From: Nocardioides panacis
Lineage (GTDB): Bacteria > Actinomycetota > Actinomycetes > Propionibacteriales > Nocardioidaceae
Length of the DNA stretch: 64,000 nucleotides
Direction: 5' to 3'
Assembly (NCBI RefSeq): GCF_019039255.1
Contig: NZ_CP077062.1
Location: 3,658,001-3,722,000 of the forward strand
Shown one piece after another: positions 50,304-59,993 of this stretch; the stretch's first letter is position 1; the number at the start of each line of letters is the position of its first letter. Both the position numbers and the translations under genes were made by a program. Under the pieces are notes generated by a model, which ran no database searches, was not told the DNA's origin, and was given only the letters and a program-made list of their open reading frames with translations.

Positions 50304-51853
50304 GCGGCACTTCCTTCCATGACCAGGTCGAGGACCCGGTGCTCGTCGATCTCGTCGGCCGGTCCCTCGTGCACGACCAGCCCTTCCCTGATCACCAGGA
50401 CCCGGTCGGCGAGACCCAGGACCTCTTCCATCTCGCTGGAGACCACCACGACCGCGACCCCGCGCTCGGACAGCGACCGGATGAGTGCGTAGATCTCGCT
50501 GCGCGCGCCGATGTCGACGCCGCGGGTCGGCTCGTCGAGCAGCAGCACCCGGCAGTCCCGCATCAGCCACCGCGCCAGCACGACCTTCTGCTGGTTGCCA
50601 CCGGACAGCGTCCTGACCGGCCGGGTGACCCCGGGCGGGCGCACGTCGAGCGCCTTCGTCAGCTCCAGGGCGGAGGAGCGCTCGGCCGACCCGTCGAGGA
50701 AGCCGGCCCGCGCGAAGCGCCCGAGGCTGGAGACCGTGATGTTCTGGTAGATCGCCTGGTCCAGGAGCAGGCCCTGGCTCTTGCGCTCCTCGGGTGCCAG
50801 ACCGATGCCCGCTCGGACTGCGGCGGAGACCGACCCGCCGCGCAGGCGCTTGCCGTTCACGGCGACCGTCCCGCTCGTCGGCTTCCGAGCGCCGTACACG
50901 GACTCGAGGATCTCGGAGCGACCCGAGCCGACGAGGCCGGCCAGCCCGACGATCTCTCCGGCCCGCACCGAGAAGGAGACGTCGGCGAACGACTTGGCGA
51001 GGCTGAGGCCGGTGACCTCGAGGACGGTCGGAGCAGCGGCGTCCAGCGTGGCCCGCGGCGGGAAGACGTACTCGATGTCGCGGCCGGTCATCAGCCGGAT
51101 CAGGTCGGAGGTGGGGGTGTCTCGCGCCCGGAGGTCGGTGGCGACGGTGCGACCGTCCTTGAGCACCGTGACCCGGTCGCCCACCTGCCGGATCTCCTCG
51201 AGCCGGTGGGAGATGTAGACGACCGCGACCCCCTGGTCGGTGAGGTCGCGGATCACCCGGAACAGCGACTGCACCTCCTGCTGGTCGAGGGCCGCCGACG
51301 GCTCGTCCATGACGATCAGCCGGGTGTCGTGCGACAGCGCGCGGGCCATGCTGACGATCTGTTGCCCGGACGCCGGCAGGGTCCCGACCTCGCGGTCGAC
51401 GCGGATCTCCTCGTGACCCAGACGGGCGAGCAGGGCCCGGGCCGCGCGACGGGTGTCGCCCCGGCGGAGCAGCCCGCCACGGGACTTCTCGTGGCCGAGG
51501 AAGATGTTCTCGGCGACGCTCAGCCCCGCGACCAGGTCGAGCTCCTGGTAGATCGTGGAGATGCCCAGCGAGATCGCGGTGTCCGGGGTGCTCAGGGCGA
51601 CGGCCTCGCCTCGCCACTCGATCTCGCCCTCGTCCGGACGGTGGGCGCCGGCCAGCACCTTGATGAGCGTGGACTTCCCCGCGCCGTTCTGTCCCAGCAG
51701 GCAGTGCACCTCACCGGGCCGCACCAGCAGGTCGACTCCGTCGAGCGCCCGGACGCCGGGGAAGGTCTTCACGATCCCGCGCATCTGCAGCAGGGGCGCG
51801 GCGCTGTCGAGCGACGGTGCCCCGGACGGGCTGCTGGTCAGGTCGCTGTCCAC
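50300..51853 (-). CDS. Sugar ABC transporter ATP-binding protein, two-domain (RbsA/XylG type)
   Basis: 517 residues from GTG 51853. Two fused nucleotide-binding domains. The first has Walker [21 protein letters not shown], a divergent signature LPASGQQIVSMARAL and Walker B LIVMDEPSAALDQQEVQSLF. The second has a degenerate P-loop GLAGLVGSGRSEILESV, signature TLSGGNQQKVVLARWL and LLLDEPTRGVDIGARSEIYA. This is the standard layout of ribose/xylose-type ATPases, in contrast to the single-domain ATPase of importer 1. It is the first gene of the operon, and a 21-base palindrome lies about 85 bases upstream. Confidence 0.92.
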   Translation of the reverse strand: MDSDLTSSPSGAPSLDSAAPLLQMRGIVKTFPGVRALDGVDLLVRPGEVHCLLGQNGAGKSTLIKVLAGAHRPDEGEIEWRGEAVALSTPDTAISLGISTIYQELDLVAGLSVAENIFLGHEKSRGGLLRRGDTRRAARALLARLGHEEIRVDREVGTLPASGQQIVSMARALSHDTRLIVMDEPSAALDQQEVQSLFRVIRDLTDQGVAVVYISHRLEEIRQVGDRVTVLKDGRTVATDLRARDTPTSDLIRLMTGRDIEYVFPPRATLDAAAPTVLEVTGLSLAKSFADVSFSVRAGEIVGLAGLVGSGRSEILESVYGARKPTSGTVAVNGKRLRGGSVSAAVRAGIGLAPEERKSQGLLLDQAIYQNITVSSLGRFARAGFLDGSAERSSALELTKALDVRPPGVTRPVRTLSGGNQQKVVLARWLMRDCRVLLLDEPTRGVDIGARSEIYALIRSLSERGVAVVVVSSEMEEVLGLADRVLVIREGLVVHEGPADEIDEHRVLDLVMEGSAA

Positions 51854-51937
51854 CTGGACTCCTCGGCTGGCGACGTGACGGGCGTCACGGCGGCATGCAG
51901 AGAAACCTAGGGCGCCAAACGAAAGTTGACAAGAGTA

Positions 51938-51958
51938 TTTCGCAAGTTACTTGCGAAA
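51938..51958. promoter_or_regulatory. 21-base palindrome, candidate ROK operator
   Basis: Arms TTTCGCAAGT (51938-51947) and ACTTGCGAAA (51949-51958) flank a single central T, a perfect inverted repeat. It overlaps the last codons of the ROK gene and lies upstream of the importer 2 operon on the same strand. A CGAAAGT half-site recurs at 51920-51926. ROK repressors bind such AT-edged palindromes at sugar operons, so this is the best operator candidate. Confidence 0.65.
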
Positions 51959-53155
51959 GTCTCCCGGTGCATAGACCGCGTCGCTGATCAGCCGGGCCGC
52001 GCCGACCACCCCGGCGTCGCCACCGAGCTCGCTGAGCACGACCGGCAGGTTCCCGGTCGCGAGCGGCAGCGACTGCCGGTAGATCGCGCTGCGGATCTCG
52101 GCCAGCAGCGTGTGCCCCAGACCGGCGACGCCACCCCCGATGACGATCAGCCCCGGGTTGAAGAACGACACCAGGTTCGCGAGCACCGTCCCCACCCGGC
52201 GACCGCCGTCGCGGGTCAGCTGGAGCGCCGTCGCGTCACCGCGCTCGATCGCCCGACCGATGTGCGCCGCCGTCAGCCGACCGTCCGCCTCGAGCATCTC
52301 GGCGAGAATCTCGGAGCGTCCCGCCCGTGCCGCACTCGACGCATCGCGCGCCAGAGCCGCTCCGCCGAAGAACGCCTCCAGGCACCCGTGGTTCCCGCAC
52401 GCGCAGACGGGCCCGGACTGCTCGATGCGGATGTGCCCGATGTCGCCGGCGCACCCGTCGGCGCCGCGGTAGAGGTGCCGGTCCACCACGATGCCGCAGC
52501 CGATGCCGGTGCCGATCTTGACGAACAGGAACGCGGAGGCGGACCGGGCCACGCCGGTGTGCTGCTCCCCCAGGGCCATCACGTTGACGTCGTTGTCCAG
52601 CAGCACCGGCGTCCCGAGCTCACGCGAGAGCGCGTCGCGGACCGGGTAGCCGTCCCACCCGGGCATGATCGGCGGCGACACCGGCATCCCCGCGTGGAAG
52701 TCCACCGGGCCCGGCACCCCGATGCCCAGCCCGGCGGGACGCTCCACGCCCTGCTCGGCCAGGAGCTTGCGGGTCAGCTCGATCGCCTCGGCCAGCACCC
52801 GCTCGGGGCCACGCCGGATGTCCGCGTCGGGCGTCGAGGCCCGGGCCAGCACGCCGAGCCGGCCGTCGGTGACAGCGATCCTCATCGAGGTGGCGCCGAG
52901 CTCGATGCCGACGAAACGGAGCCCCGCGTCGAGGTCGACCAGCGTCGAGCGCCGCCCGCCCCGTGACGCCGCCGGCCCGCCGTCCTCGGCGAGGCCGAGC
53001 TCGACCAGGCGCCCCACCTCGGCGGCCACCGTCGTCCGGGACACCCCGAGCCGGGCGGCCAGGTCCATCCGGGACAGCGGCCCCTCGTCGCGCACGTAGG
53101 TCAGGATCCTGGATTGGGTGGGAGTCTCGGCCCGGCCGGAGAGTACGTGCGCCAT
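51947..53155 (-). CDS. ROK-family transcriptional regulator
   Basis: 402 residues from ATG 53155; an in-frame GTG at 53173 is an alternative. N-terminal winged helix SRMDLAARLGVSRTTVAAEV, then the ROK sugar-kinase-like domain: RFVGIELGATSMRIAVTDGR, LGIGVPGPVDFHAGMPVSPP, the zinc motif GHIRIEQSGPVCACGNHGCL (His and CACGNHGC cysteines) and LIVIGGGVAGLGHTLLAEIR. Such XylR/NagC-like regulators bind a sugar instead of phosphorylating it. It lies just upstream of the importer 2-Gfo/Idh-xylA genes, in the same direction, and likely controls them. Confidence 0.9.
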   Translation of the reverse strand: MAHVLSGRAETPTQSRILTYVRDEGPLSRMDLAARLGVSRTTVAAEVGRLVELGLAEDGGPAASRGGRRSTLVDLDAGLRFVGIELGATSMRIAVTDGRLGVLARASTPDADIRRGPERVLAEAIELTRKLLAEQGVERPAGLGIGVPGPVDFHAGMPVSPPIMPGWDGYPVRDALSRELGTPVLLDNDVNVMALGEQHTGVARSASAFLFVKIGTGIGCGIVVDRHLYRGADGCAGDIGHIRIEQSGPVCACGNHGCLEAFFGGAALARDASSAARAGRSEILAEMLEADGRLTAAHIGRAIERGDATALQLTRDGGRRVGTVLANLVSFFNPGLIVIGGGVAGLGHTLLAEIRSAIYRQSLPLATGNLPVVLSELGGDAGVVGAARLISDAVYAPGDFRK

Positions 53156-53450
53156 GACTCCGGATCCTGCCACGCCGGCTCACCGTCCGCGATCTTTCGA
53201 AGGCGGATGACGTAAGCCCGCGGACCGTGACCCGGCGCCGACGGGTCGCCCGCGCGACACCACCACCCGAATGGACAGACCCCATGCGGGAGCCGACACT
53301 GCGCGTGCCTTGCTGCGCCTCGCGGGTCACCGGGCTAGACACAAGGCACCCTTTTGTCGGTTTCACGTGCCCTCGGGCGGGGCTTGGTACGGTCGCCGTC
53401 GCTGTCGCCCCTGATCTGGGAGACCGTCGTACCAGGGAGCCGGGGCCCAC
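53156..53450. other. Intergenic region without a recognised gene
   Basis: About 295 bases between the divergent ROK and GGDEF-EAL genes. No frame here has family similarity. The last 100 bases include the less GC-rich CCCTTTTGTCGGTTTCACGT stretch, likely part of the promoter for the GGDEF-EAL gene, but I cannot place hexamers with confidence. Confidence 0.4.
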
Positions 53451-55990
53451 GTGTCTGTCGACGCTGACGCAGCAGGAGAACGCCTCCTGGCGGAGAATCT
53501 GGCTGCCCTGCTGTCGGCCGGCAGCGACACCACGGACGCGTCACCCGAGGCCTCCACGCCGAGTGCGGCCCTGCGCCTCATCGAGGCCCTCGACGCGTTG
53601 CCCGATGCGCTGATGGTCCTCGACGCCCACGGGATCGTGACGTGGGCGAGCTCGGCGACCTCCGAGGTCCTGGGCTGGTCCCCGGACGAGCTCGTGGGGC
53701 GGTCGATCGCCGTCGTGGCGCTGGAGGAGAACGCCGAACACCAGCAGCAGGTGCTGGAGGAGATGCGACGGACCGGCACGGCTGTCACCTTCTCGGCCCA
53801 ACGGCGACGTGGCGACGGCGAGGTCATCGAGGTCTCGGTGTCGATGGCGCCGCTCCGCGACTCCACGACCGGCGTGTCCCTCGGCAGCTGCGCCTCGGTC
53901 CGCAGAACGGCGCCGCAGGTCCGGCTGCAGACCCAGCTGGCGCAGCAGGACTCGATCAGCGCGGCACTGAGCCGTCGCTCCTCCGACGTCGCCTTGATCG
54001 CCAAACCGGACACCGAGATCACGTTCATCTCACCCTCGATCCTCGACGTGATGGGCTACACCCCCGAGGAGCTCGTGGGCGCGAAGGGCCTGGGGCTCGT
54101 CCACCCGGACGACCTGCCCGGGGTGGAAGCCTTCGTGGGTCGAGTGGTCTCATCCCCGGGCGCGGTCGAGCGCATGACCTTCCGGGTCACCAACGCGGCA
54201 GGTGAGTGGCGCTGGATCGAGGAGACGCTGACCAACTGCTTCGAGGTTCCGGGTGTCCAGGGACTCGTCGCCAACGTCCGCGACGTGACCAACGAGGTCG
54301 AGGCACGTGCTGCACTCACGGCGTCCGAGCGCCGGTACCGCACCATCGTCGAGACCGCCCAGGAAGGTGTGCTCGTGCTCGACCGCGACTCACGCGTCCT
54401 GTTCGCCAACCGCAAGGCAGCAGATCTCCTCGGGCACGCACGAAGCAAGCTCTTCCGTCGTCAGCTCACCGAGCTCGTCGACCAGACGACCACCGAGGAG
54501 ATCCGGCGAAGAATCGGCTCCCGCGCAGACAGGGGGCATGAACGTTTCGAGGTCACCTATCCGCATCCGGACGGGGGCAACCGGATCTTCGAGGTCGCCG
54601 CCTCCCCGATCTCCCTGGACGCCGAGGGCGCCACCGGTTCCCTGACGATGATCTCCGACGTCACCGACGCGCGGCGCATCGAGACGGAGCTGCAGCACCG
54701 CGCTCTGCACGACGCCCTCACCGGACTGCCCAACCGGGCGTTGTTCACCGACCGGCTCTCGATGGCGCTGTCCCGGCAGCAGCAGGAGCCGGACCATCCG
54801 AGCGTCGCAGTGCTCTCCCTCGACGTGGACGGCTTCAAGCTCATCAACGACGTCCACGGGCACGAGTTCGGCGACGCGATCCTGGTCGAGGTCGCCCACC
54901 GGCTGCGCAGCGCCTCCGGACCGGCGGACACCGTCGCTCGCATCGGGGGGCGACGAGTTCTTGGTGGTCGCCGAGGGAGTCGGGGTCGACGGGGCCCTGG
55001 CCCTCGCGGACCACCTGCGCAGGTCCTTGCTCGAACCGGTCGTCGCGTTCGGAACCACCCTCTACGTGGACGCCAGTGTCGGCATCGCCGTGGGTCCCCA
55101 ACAGTCGCCGTCCTCGCTGCTGAGGTCGGCTGACGACGCGATGCACCAGGCCAAGGCGCAAGGACGCGGTCGCGTGCAGGTGTACGACGTCGCGAGCGGC
55201 ACCGACAACGGACGCAAGCTCCAGGTGTCCATCGCGTTGCGCGAAGCCCTCGACGCCGACCGCATCACGCTGGGCTACCAGCCCGTCGTCGACCTGACGC
55301 ACGGCGGCGTCGTCGGGGTGGAGGCCTTGCTGCGCTGGGAGCACCCCGACCTCGGCCCCGTCCCGCCACCGGAGGTCGTCGCGGCCGCCCACGCCATCGG
55401 TCTCGCGGAGCGGCTCGACCTGTGCGTCCTGCGGCGGGCCTGCACCGACATGGCCCGGATGCGAGACCGTGGGATCGGCACGGACATCCACTTGGCTGTG
55501 AACCTCAGCGCGCAGAGTATCGAGGGCACCCGACTCCCCCCAGATGGTGTCCGACACGTCCCGCCTGGCCGGGTGGCCCTTGGGTCAGCTGACCCTCGAG
55601 GTCACCGAAGGCGTGCTCATGAGTGACACAGGTGCGGCCGCCGCCGTCCTGGCACGACTTCGCGAGCTCGACGTGTCCGTCGCGATCGACGACTTCGGCA
55701 CCGGGTACAGCTCGCTGGCCTACCTCAAGCGACTGCCCGTCGCCACCCTCAAGGTCGATCGGTCCTTCGTCGAGCAGGTGCCGGGTGACCCCGAGTCGTG
55801 TGCCATCGCGCGCTCGATCACCGATCTGGCCCGAGCACTGTCGCTGACCACCGTGGCGGAGGGTATCGAGACCCAGGCGCAAGCCGACTACATGCGCCGT
55901 CTGGGGTGCACGCGTGGTCAGGGGTTCCTGTGGAGCCCCGCCGTCCCGCCGCTGGAGCTCGAGGACCTGCTGCTCGCCTGGCCTGGCTAG
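53451..55990 (+). CDS. PAS-GGDEF-EAL cyclic-di-GMP enzyme, two frameshifts
   Basis: From GTG 53451. Removing one base at 54945-54950 (six G) and one at 55536-55541 (six C) gives 845 residues. PAS 1 is about residues 42-140 (ALPDALMVLDAHGIVTWASS), PAS 2 about 175-290 (SPSILDVMGYTPEELVGAKG), PAS 3 about 295-410 (AQEGVLVLDRDSRVLFANRK). GGDEF follows (LHDALTGLPNRALFTDRLSM; restored VARIGGDEFLVVAEG), then EAL (GVEALLRWEHPDLG; VAIDDFGTGYSSLAYLKRLP; LTTVAEGIETQAQAD). Both active-site motifs are intact, so it could make and break cyclic-di-GMP under PAS control. No membrane segment is seen. Both breaks are probably sequence errors. Confidence 0.87.
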
Positions 55991-56012
55991 GCAACCGCGC
56001 GCGCTGTTCCTG

Positions 56013-57038
56013 TCAGGAAGCGACGGGCGCGGGCACCACCGCCGCCGCCGGTCGGCGACCTTGCAGCGGGACCTCGATGAACCGGAACGACAGCGCGGCG
56101 ATCGCCAGGGCCACGCCACACAGGGCGAGCTTCAGGGGCACCTCCACGCCGGGCATTCCAGGGGTGGAGAACAGGGTGATCAGCGGGATGTGCCAGAGGT
56201 ACCAGCCGTAGGAGACCCGGCCGACGTACCGCAGCGGCGGGAACCTCAGCAGGGGATCGCCCCTGCCGGCCACCTCGCCGGCGATCATGAGGACGGCGCC
56301 CGCGGTGGTCAGGGTGGCGACCATGTCCACCCGGGGCGCGGTCGGCGACCAGAGAGCGCTGGCGATGACCGCCGCGGCTCCGATCCACGTCGCACCTCGC
56401 CCGATGGGGGGCTTCCAGCCGGTTGCGAAGGCGGCGGCCAAGGCGGTCCCGGCGAACATCGCGAAGGCGTTCGTGTCCGTTCCCAGCACCGCGTGGAATC
56501 CCTCGGCGTTCCAGCGAGCCATCACGGATGCCGCCACCCCCAGAAGGCTGACCGCCAGCACCGCCGCGGGACGACGACGGAGGGCGACGACCACCAAGGG
56601 CCAGACGACGTAGAACTGCTCCTCGACGGAGAGTGACCACAGATGCCCGAAGGGGAAGATCCATCCGGTCTGCATCTCGCGGATGTTGGCGACGTACAGA
56701 AGACCCGGCCACGCTGCATCGCCGTACTGCCTGACCGTCCACCCTGCCAAGACGAACGCCGGCAGGAGCAGAGCCAGCATCACGAGGAGCGCCGGCAGGA
56801 GTCTGCGTGCTCGCCTGGGCCAGAAGGACGAGAGGTTCTGGCCTCCGAGCAGGATGCCCGTGATGAGGAAGCCGGAGAGGACGAAGAACAGGGTCACGCC
56901 CGCTTGACCAGCCAGGTTGAGGTGCGGGACGGCGGAGTGGCAGAGGATCACCAGGATGATCGCCAGGCCGCGAACACCGTCGAGCCCAGGCAGCCGACGT
57001 AACCGCCAAACTTCCCCTGAAGAACGCATAGGGAACAT
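56013..57038 (-). CDS. Membrane acyltransferase, OafA/YrhL type
   Basis: 341 residues with about ten membrane helices. LPGLDGVRGLAIILVILCHS holds the family's early His; then AGVTLFFVLSGFLITGILLG, the SFWPRRARRLLPALLVM segment and FGHLWSLSVEEQFYVVWPLV follow. The family transfers acyl groups to cell-surface sugars or peptidoglycan. It lacks the C-terminal SGNH domain often fused to OafA proteins, but a separate SGNH gene lies 39 bases upstream on the same strand. The two possible starts (57038, 57029) differ by three codons. Confidence 0.88.
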   Translation of the reverse strand: MFPMRSSGEVWRLRRLPGLDGVRGLAIILVILCHSAVPHLNLAGQAGVTLFFVLSGFLITGILLGGQNLSSFWPRRARRLLPALLVMLALLLPAFVLAGWTVRQYGDAAWPGLLYVANIREMQTGWIFPFGHLWSLSVEEQFYVVWPLVVVALRRRPAAVLAVSLLGVAASVMARWNAEGFHAVLGTDTNAFAMFAGTALAAAFATGWKPPIGRGATWIGAAAVIASALWSPTAPRVDMVATLTTAGAVLMIAGEVAGRGDPLLRFPPLRYVGRVSYGWYLWHIPLITLFSTPGMPGVEVPLKLALCGVALAIAALSFRFIEVPLQGRRPAAAVVPAPVAS

Positions 57039-57077
57039 CTTGGGGCATGGCGGCCCGGATTGTCTCCCTCGCCAGCG

Positions 57078-57846
57078 TCAGGAGGGTGAGATCTGCCGCA
57101 TGGTCCTGACCGCTTGGACCAGGCGCTGCGCAATGTAGGCATGCCCCGCGCTGTTGACGTGGGTGTGGTCGAAGTCGTAGCCGGGACTGTTCGCATCGGT
57201 GAACCACTTGCGTGCTGCAGGGTTCACGGAGTAGGCGCCGGCGGCCCTGGCGGCCGCGTCGATGGCGGCGGCCGTGTCAGCGAGGACGTGCTGCAAAGGC
57301 TGAGGCGCGCACGGGCCCAGCACGATGATCACGGCCCCGGGCCACGCCTCATGAACCGCAGCGATGACCTGCCCGGTGTCTCTCAGGAGCTGCGACCGAT
57401 CGGCACGGAGGTCGTTCTGACCGCCCTCCAGGACCACGACGTTGAACTGCGTCGGAGTCCCGGCGAGTGCCCTCACCCGGGTGAGGTAGTCCTGGCCGGC
57501 TTCGCCGCTGACCCCGCCCCCGAACGTGAACCCCGTGCCCCCCCACAGCGTTGACGGTGGGGGTCCAGCCGAGAGCCGCAGCGGTCTTCATCGCCCAGGT
57601 GTCCGCCGGCTGGTCGGCGCCGACCCCGGCTGCGTAGGAGTCGCCGATGAACAGCGCGTTGGAACCCGGCGGCACCAGCTTGACCAACCTGGGCGCGTCA
57701 GCACGGAGGGTGGGCAGTGGACGGTTCAGAGCGCGGTTGGGGTCCAGTGTGTCGCTCCACCGCCCGACGACGAAGCCAGCCGCCGCCACCAGCACCAGCA
57801 CCACCGCGCCCAGGACCAGCGCTGCCGGCCTACCTCCACGACTCAC
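57078..57846 (-). CDS. Membrane-anchored SGNH/GDSL hydrolase, frameshifted
   Basis: From GTG 57846. An N-terminal signal anchor (AALVLGAVVLVLVAAAGFVV) is followed by the SGNH blocks: GSNALFIGDSYAAGVGADQP (Ser nucleophile in GDSY), the Gly block restored by removing one base of seven C at 57538-57544 (AVGGTGFTFGGG), EGGQNDLRADRSQ (Asn) and FDHTHVNSAGHAYIAQRL (Asp-x-x-His). Corrected length is 255 residues. It is a secreted or membrane-tethered esterase or acyl-transfer partner. With the adjacent acyltransferase it forms a split OafA-like pair. Confidence 0.82.
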
Positions 57847-58046
57847 GGGCAGACCCTCTCACCCACGCCCGCCGTACGCACCAGGGAGGTCACCTCTGCG
57901 GCGACCACGTCGTGCCGGCGCAGCCCGTCGAGGTCGAGCCTCGACGCCGGGCCGAAACCTGCAAATTCCCTCCGCTCCTTCAATCGCATGCCGACGCATT
58001 CGGGCAGTCGCCGTTGGAGGAGCTGCCGGCGCTTCCTGTCAGACGG

Positions 58047-58268
58047 ATGGTCATGGCCGAGGACTTTGGGACGGGCTTTGCCGAGGTGCTGTCGGTGATG
58101 AACGCCAGCACCCAGGAGCAATCCACGAGGATCCTCGGCAGATACGAGCGCACCGGCGAGATCAAGCGGTACATGGATCTTCCGCCGGATCCGGCGCTGG
58201 TCGACGTGAGACCGACCGTAGCGGTGACCACGGATGGAATCGGTTGGCCGGGAGCCGCTGCAGGCTGA
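58047..58268 (+). CDS. Doubtful small ORF of unknown function
   Basis: 73 residues from ATG 58047. The frame has protein-like content: FAEVLSVMNASTQEQSTRIL, GRYERTGEIKRYMDLPPDPA and DVRPTVAVTTDGIGWPG. Codon use is somewhat less GC-biased than in neighbours. The open frame extends upstream (a LEELPALPVRRM segment), so the start is uncertain and it may be the tail of a decayed gene. I do not recognise it. Apart from this frame the stretch 57847-58371 shows nothing. Confidence 0.35.
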   Translation: MVMAEDFGTGFAEVLSVMNASTQEQSTRILGRYERTGEIKRYMDLPPDPALVDVRPTVAVTTDGIGWPGAAAG

Positions 58269-58371
58269 CTCCGGACGCGAGTCAGCTCAGGTCCGCGGTG
58301 TGCTTCACTTCCCCGCTCCCGGGCATGCCACCCCCGGAGCCAGATGAGGTACGTGGCCTGGCACCGCGCCG

Positions 58372-59302
58372 TTAGCCGCCGAACTGCGGCCTTGCGTACC
58401 GGGAGAGCCGCAACTCGGCTCCGAGCTCCTCACCCGCGGATGTCAGCGGCTGACCGCCGCTGGTCTGGCTGCTCCAGATCCAGGGCAGCACGTGTTTCGT
58501 TGCACTGCCCTCAGCAGCCGCGATGACTAGCTCGCGTGCCCGGTCACGGAGGTCCTCGAGGCTCTCCCCCGACTCTGTGTGTGCGTCGGACGCGCGTTGC
58601 TTGCCGTCGTCCGCGGTCGCAACGATCAGCTCCCATAGGTCGTCTCGCGGCACGGCCGGCTCGCTGGCCTCGACCGCTCTTGCTACCTCGCTCATCCACC
58701 CGGCGCGCCACTCTGTCCAGGGTGTCCCCAGCGAGCTGATCAGCTGCCGCGCCGCCTCGACGTACGCCCCGGCGGCCGGCTCGTCGTCGGCCCAGACCGC
58801 CTTGATCAGCGGGAGGACCTCGGTCCACACGATGTGGTGGTACCGCTGGCCAGCACGCACCTCCGGAGCTGGCTTGTCCAACGTGCCGGTCAGATAGGTC
58901 AGATCGATGGACGCGTCCGGATAGTGGTGCGCCCCGAGGTCGAGGTAGTGGGGCAACTGGTCGGGCCGGTGACTCCTCGCCTCCGTCTTCAGCTCGACCA
59001 TCCAGACTCGGTCCGGCCACAGCACCGCCCAGTCCGGCCATCCCGACCGCTCGGCCTCGTGACGGCGTGGCAGCTCGAACTCGTCGACGAAGACGTCGCA
59101 CGGCGAACCCGGGTCTTCACCGAAGACCAGGACATGGAGCCGACGCAGGAACTCGGCGCCCCGCACGGTCGGCTTGCTGCGCGTGCCCCACGGGGGGATA
59201 CGTCCCACCCACGATCAGACAGGTCAGCACGAGTTGCAACGATTCCTCGCGCCACAGCTTGCGGCGCGTCAGCACGCGGCGGATGTCTTCGTAGGGGTCC
59301 AA
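58372..59302 (-). CDS. PD-(D/E)XK nuclease-superfamily-like protein, frameshifted
   Basis: Starts probably at TTG 59302 (LDPYEDIRRVLTRRKLWREE) with AAGGA about ten bases upstream. A run of six G at 59192-59197 breaks the frame; removing one base gives LIVGGTYPPWGTRSKPTVRG and 309 residues. The central RSGWPDWAVLWPDRVWMVEL plus KTEARSH fits the PD-(D/E)XK core: Asp in WPDWAVLW and Glu-x-Lys in VELKTE. The C-terminal half is helical with no recognised domain. It resembles restriction-like or DNA-repair nucleases, but no methylase or specificity gene is adjacent. Its activity is unproven. Confidence 0.6.
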
Positions 59303-59993
59303 GAGACGTCTTCCTTTTAGTAGCCATGACCGTACGACAGGACCGCCCAACTCAGATGAGCCGCATCGCCGCCCCGGGCGGGCCGCCCCTGCCGTCGGGC
59401 TGGCTGTGGGACCCAAGAAGACGCTGCTTGTGCCAGCGCTCCTCAGGCGGCATCACCCTCATCAACTCCCTGAGAAACGACACACCTCCACTGCCACCCC
59501 GTTCACGTGGAGGCGCCGCAGTCCTACTGCGCCCTGGTTTGGCCGGGGGCAGTTTCTCAGGCCAGGACGTAACTGCTCGGCAGCGTCCGCGGTCACGTGC
59601 TCCCGGGGTCACCGGTCGCGCAGGTGGCGAGCCCCGGACGGCGCACGAACCGGCCACTCCTCTGCGCTTTTCGGATGGTCCGACGCGACAGCAGCATGTT
59701 GACTGTCAACGTGCGACCCGCTCCCGCACAGGCGTACATGGCGGGGGCCCTCGCTGCCACGGCGGCGACGTGCACATCTTCTCCGTCAGGCTGTCCCGCC
59801 ACAGGAAAGGGCATAGTCCGGCCTCGTCGAACTTGAGCAGCCAGGTTTCGCGGAGCCGTGGGAAGCGGTTCACGGCCCTCTCCGGAACCGCTCCCGGCGC
59901 ACCGTCCGGCTCGTCGCGACGGGAAACCGCCGGCACCCCCGAGGGGAGCCGGCCTCGGAGGGATGGGCTTCAGCGATCGGAAGGATCAGCGAC
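59303..59993. other. Region of about 690 bases with no supported gene
   Basis: No frame on either strand shows a convincing domain, and codon patterns are irregular. Visible are a 13-base inverted repeat GTTGACTGTCAAC (59698-59710) and a nearby TCGGA/TCCGA pair around 59671. A minus-strand frame near 59710-59900 contains a NRFPRLRETWLLKFDEAGLC segment that might be debris of a gene. This is the least organised part of the window and may mark decay or past insertion. Confidence 0.4.

Noticed and set aside
44543-53155. Assigning the second importer to xylose
   Set aside because: Only xylA suggests xylose. The dehydrogenase and barrel partners, and the lack of a nearby xylB, leave the ligand open.
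59706-59936. A minus-strand frame of 76 codons with a protein-like middle part
   Set aside because: It has no ribosome site, no recognised motif and irregular codon use; at most it is gene debris.
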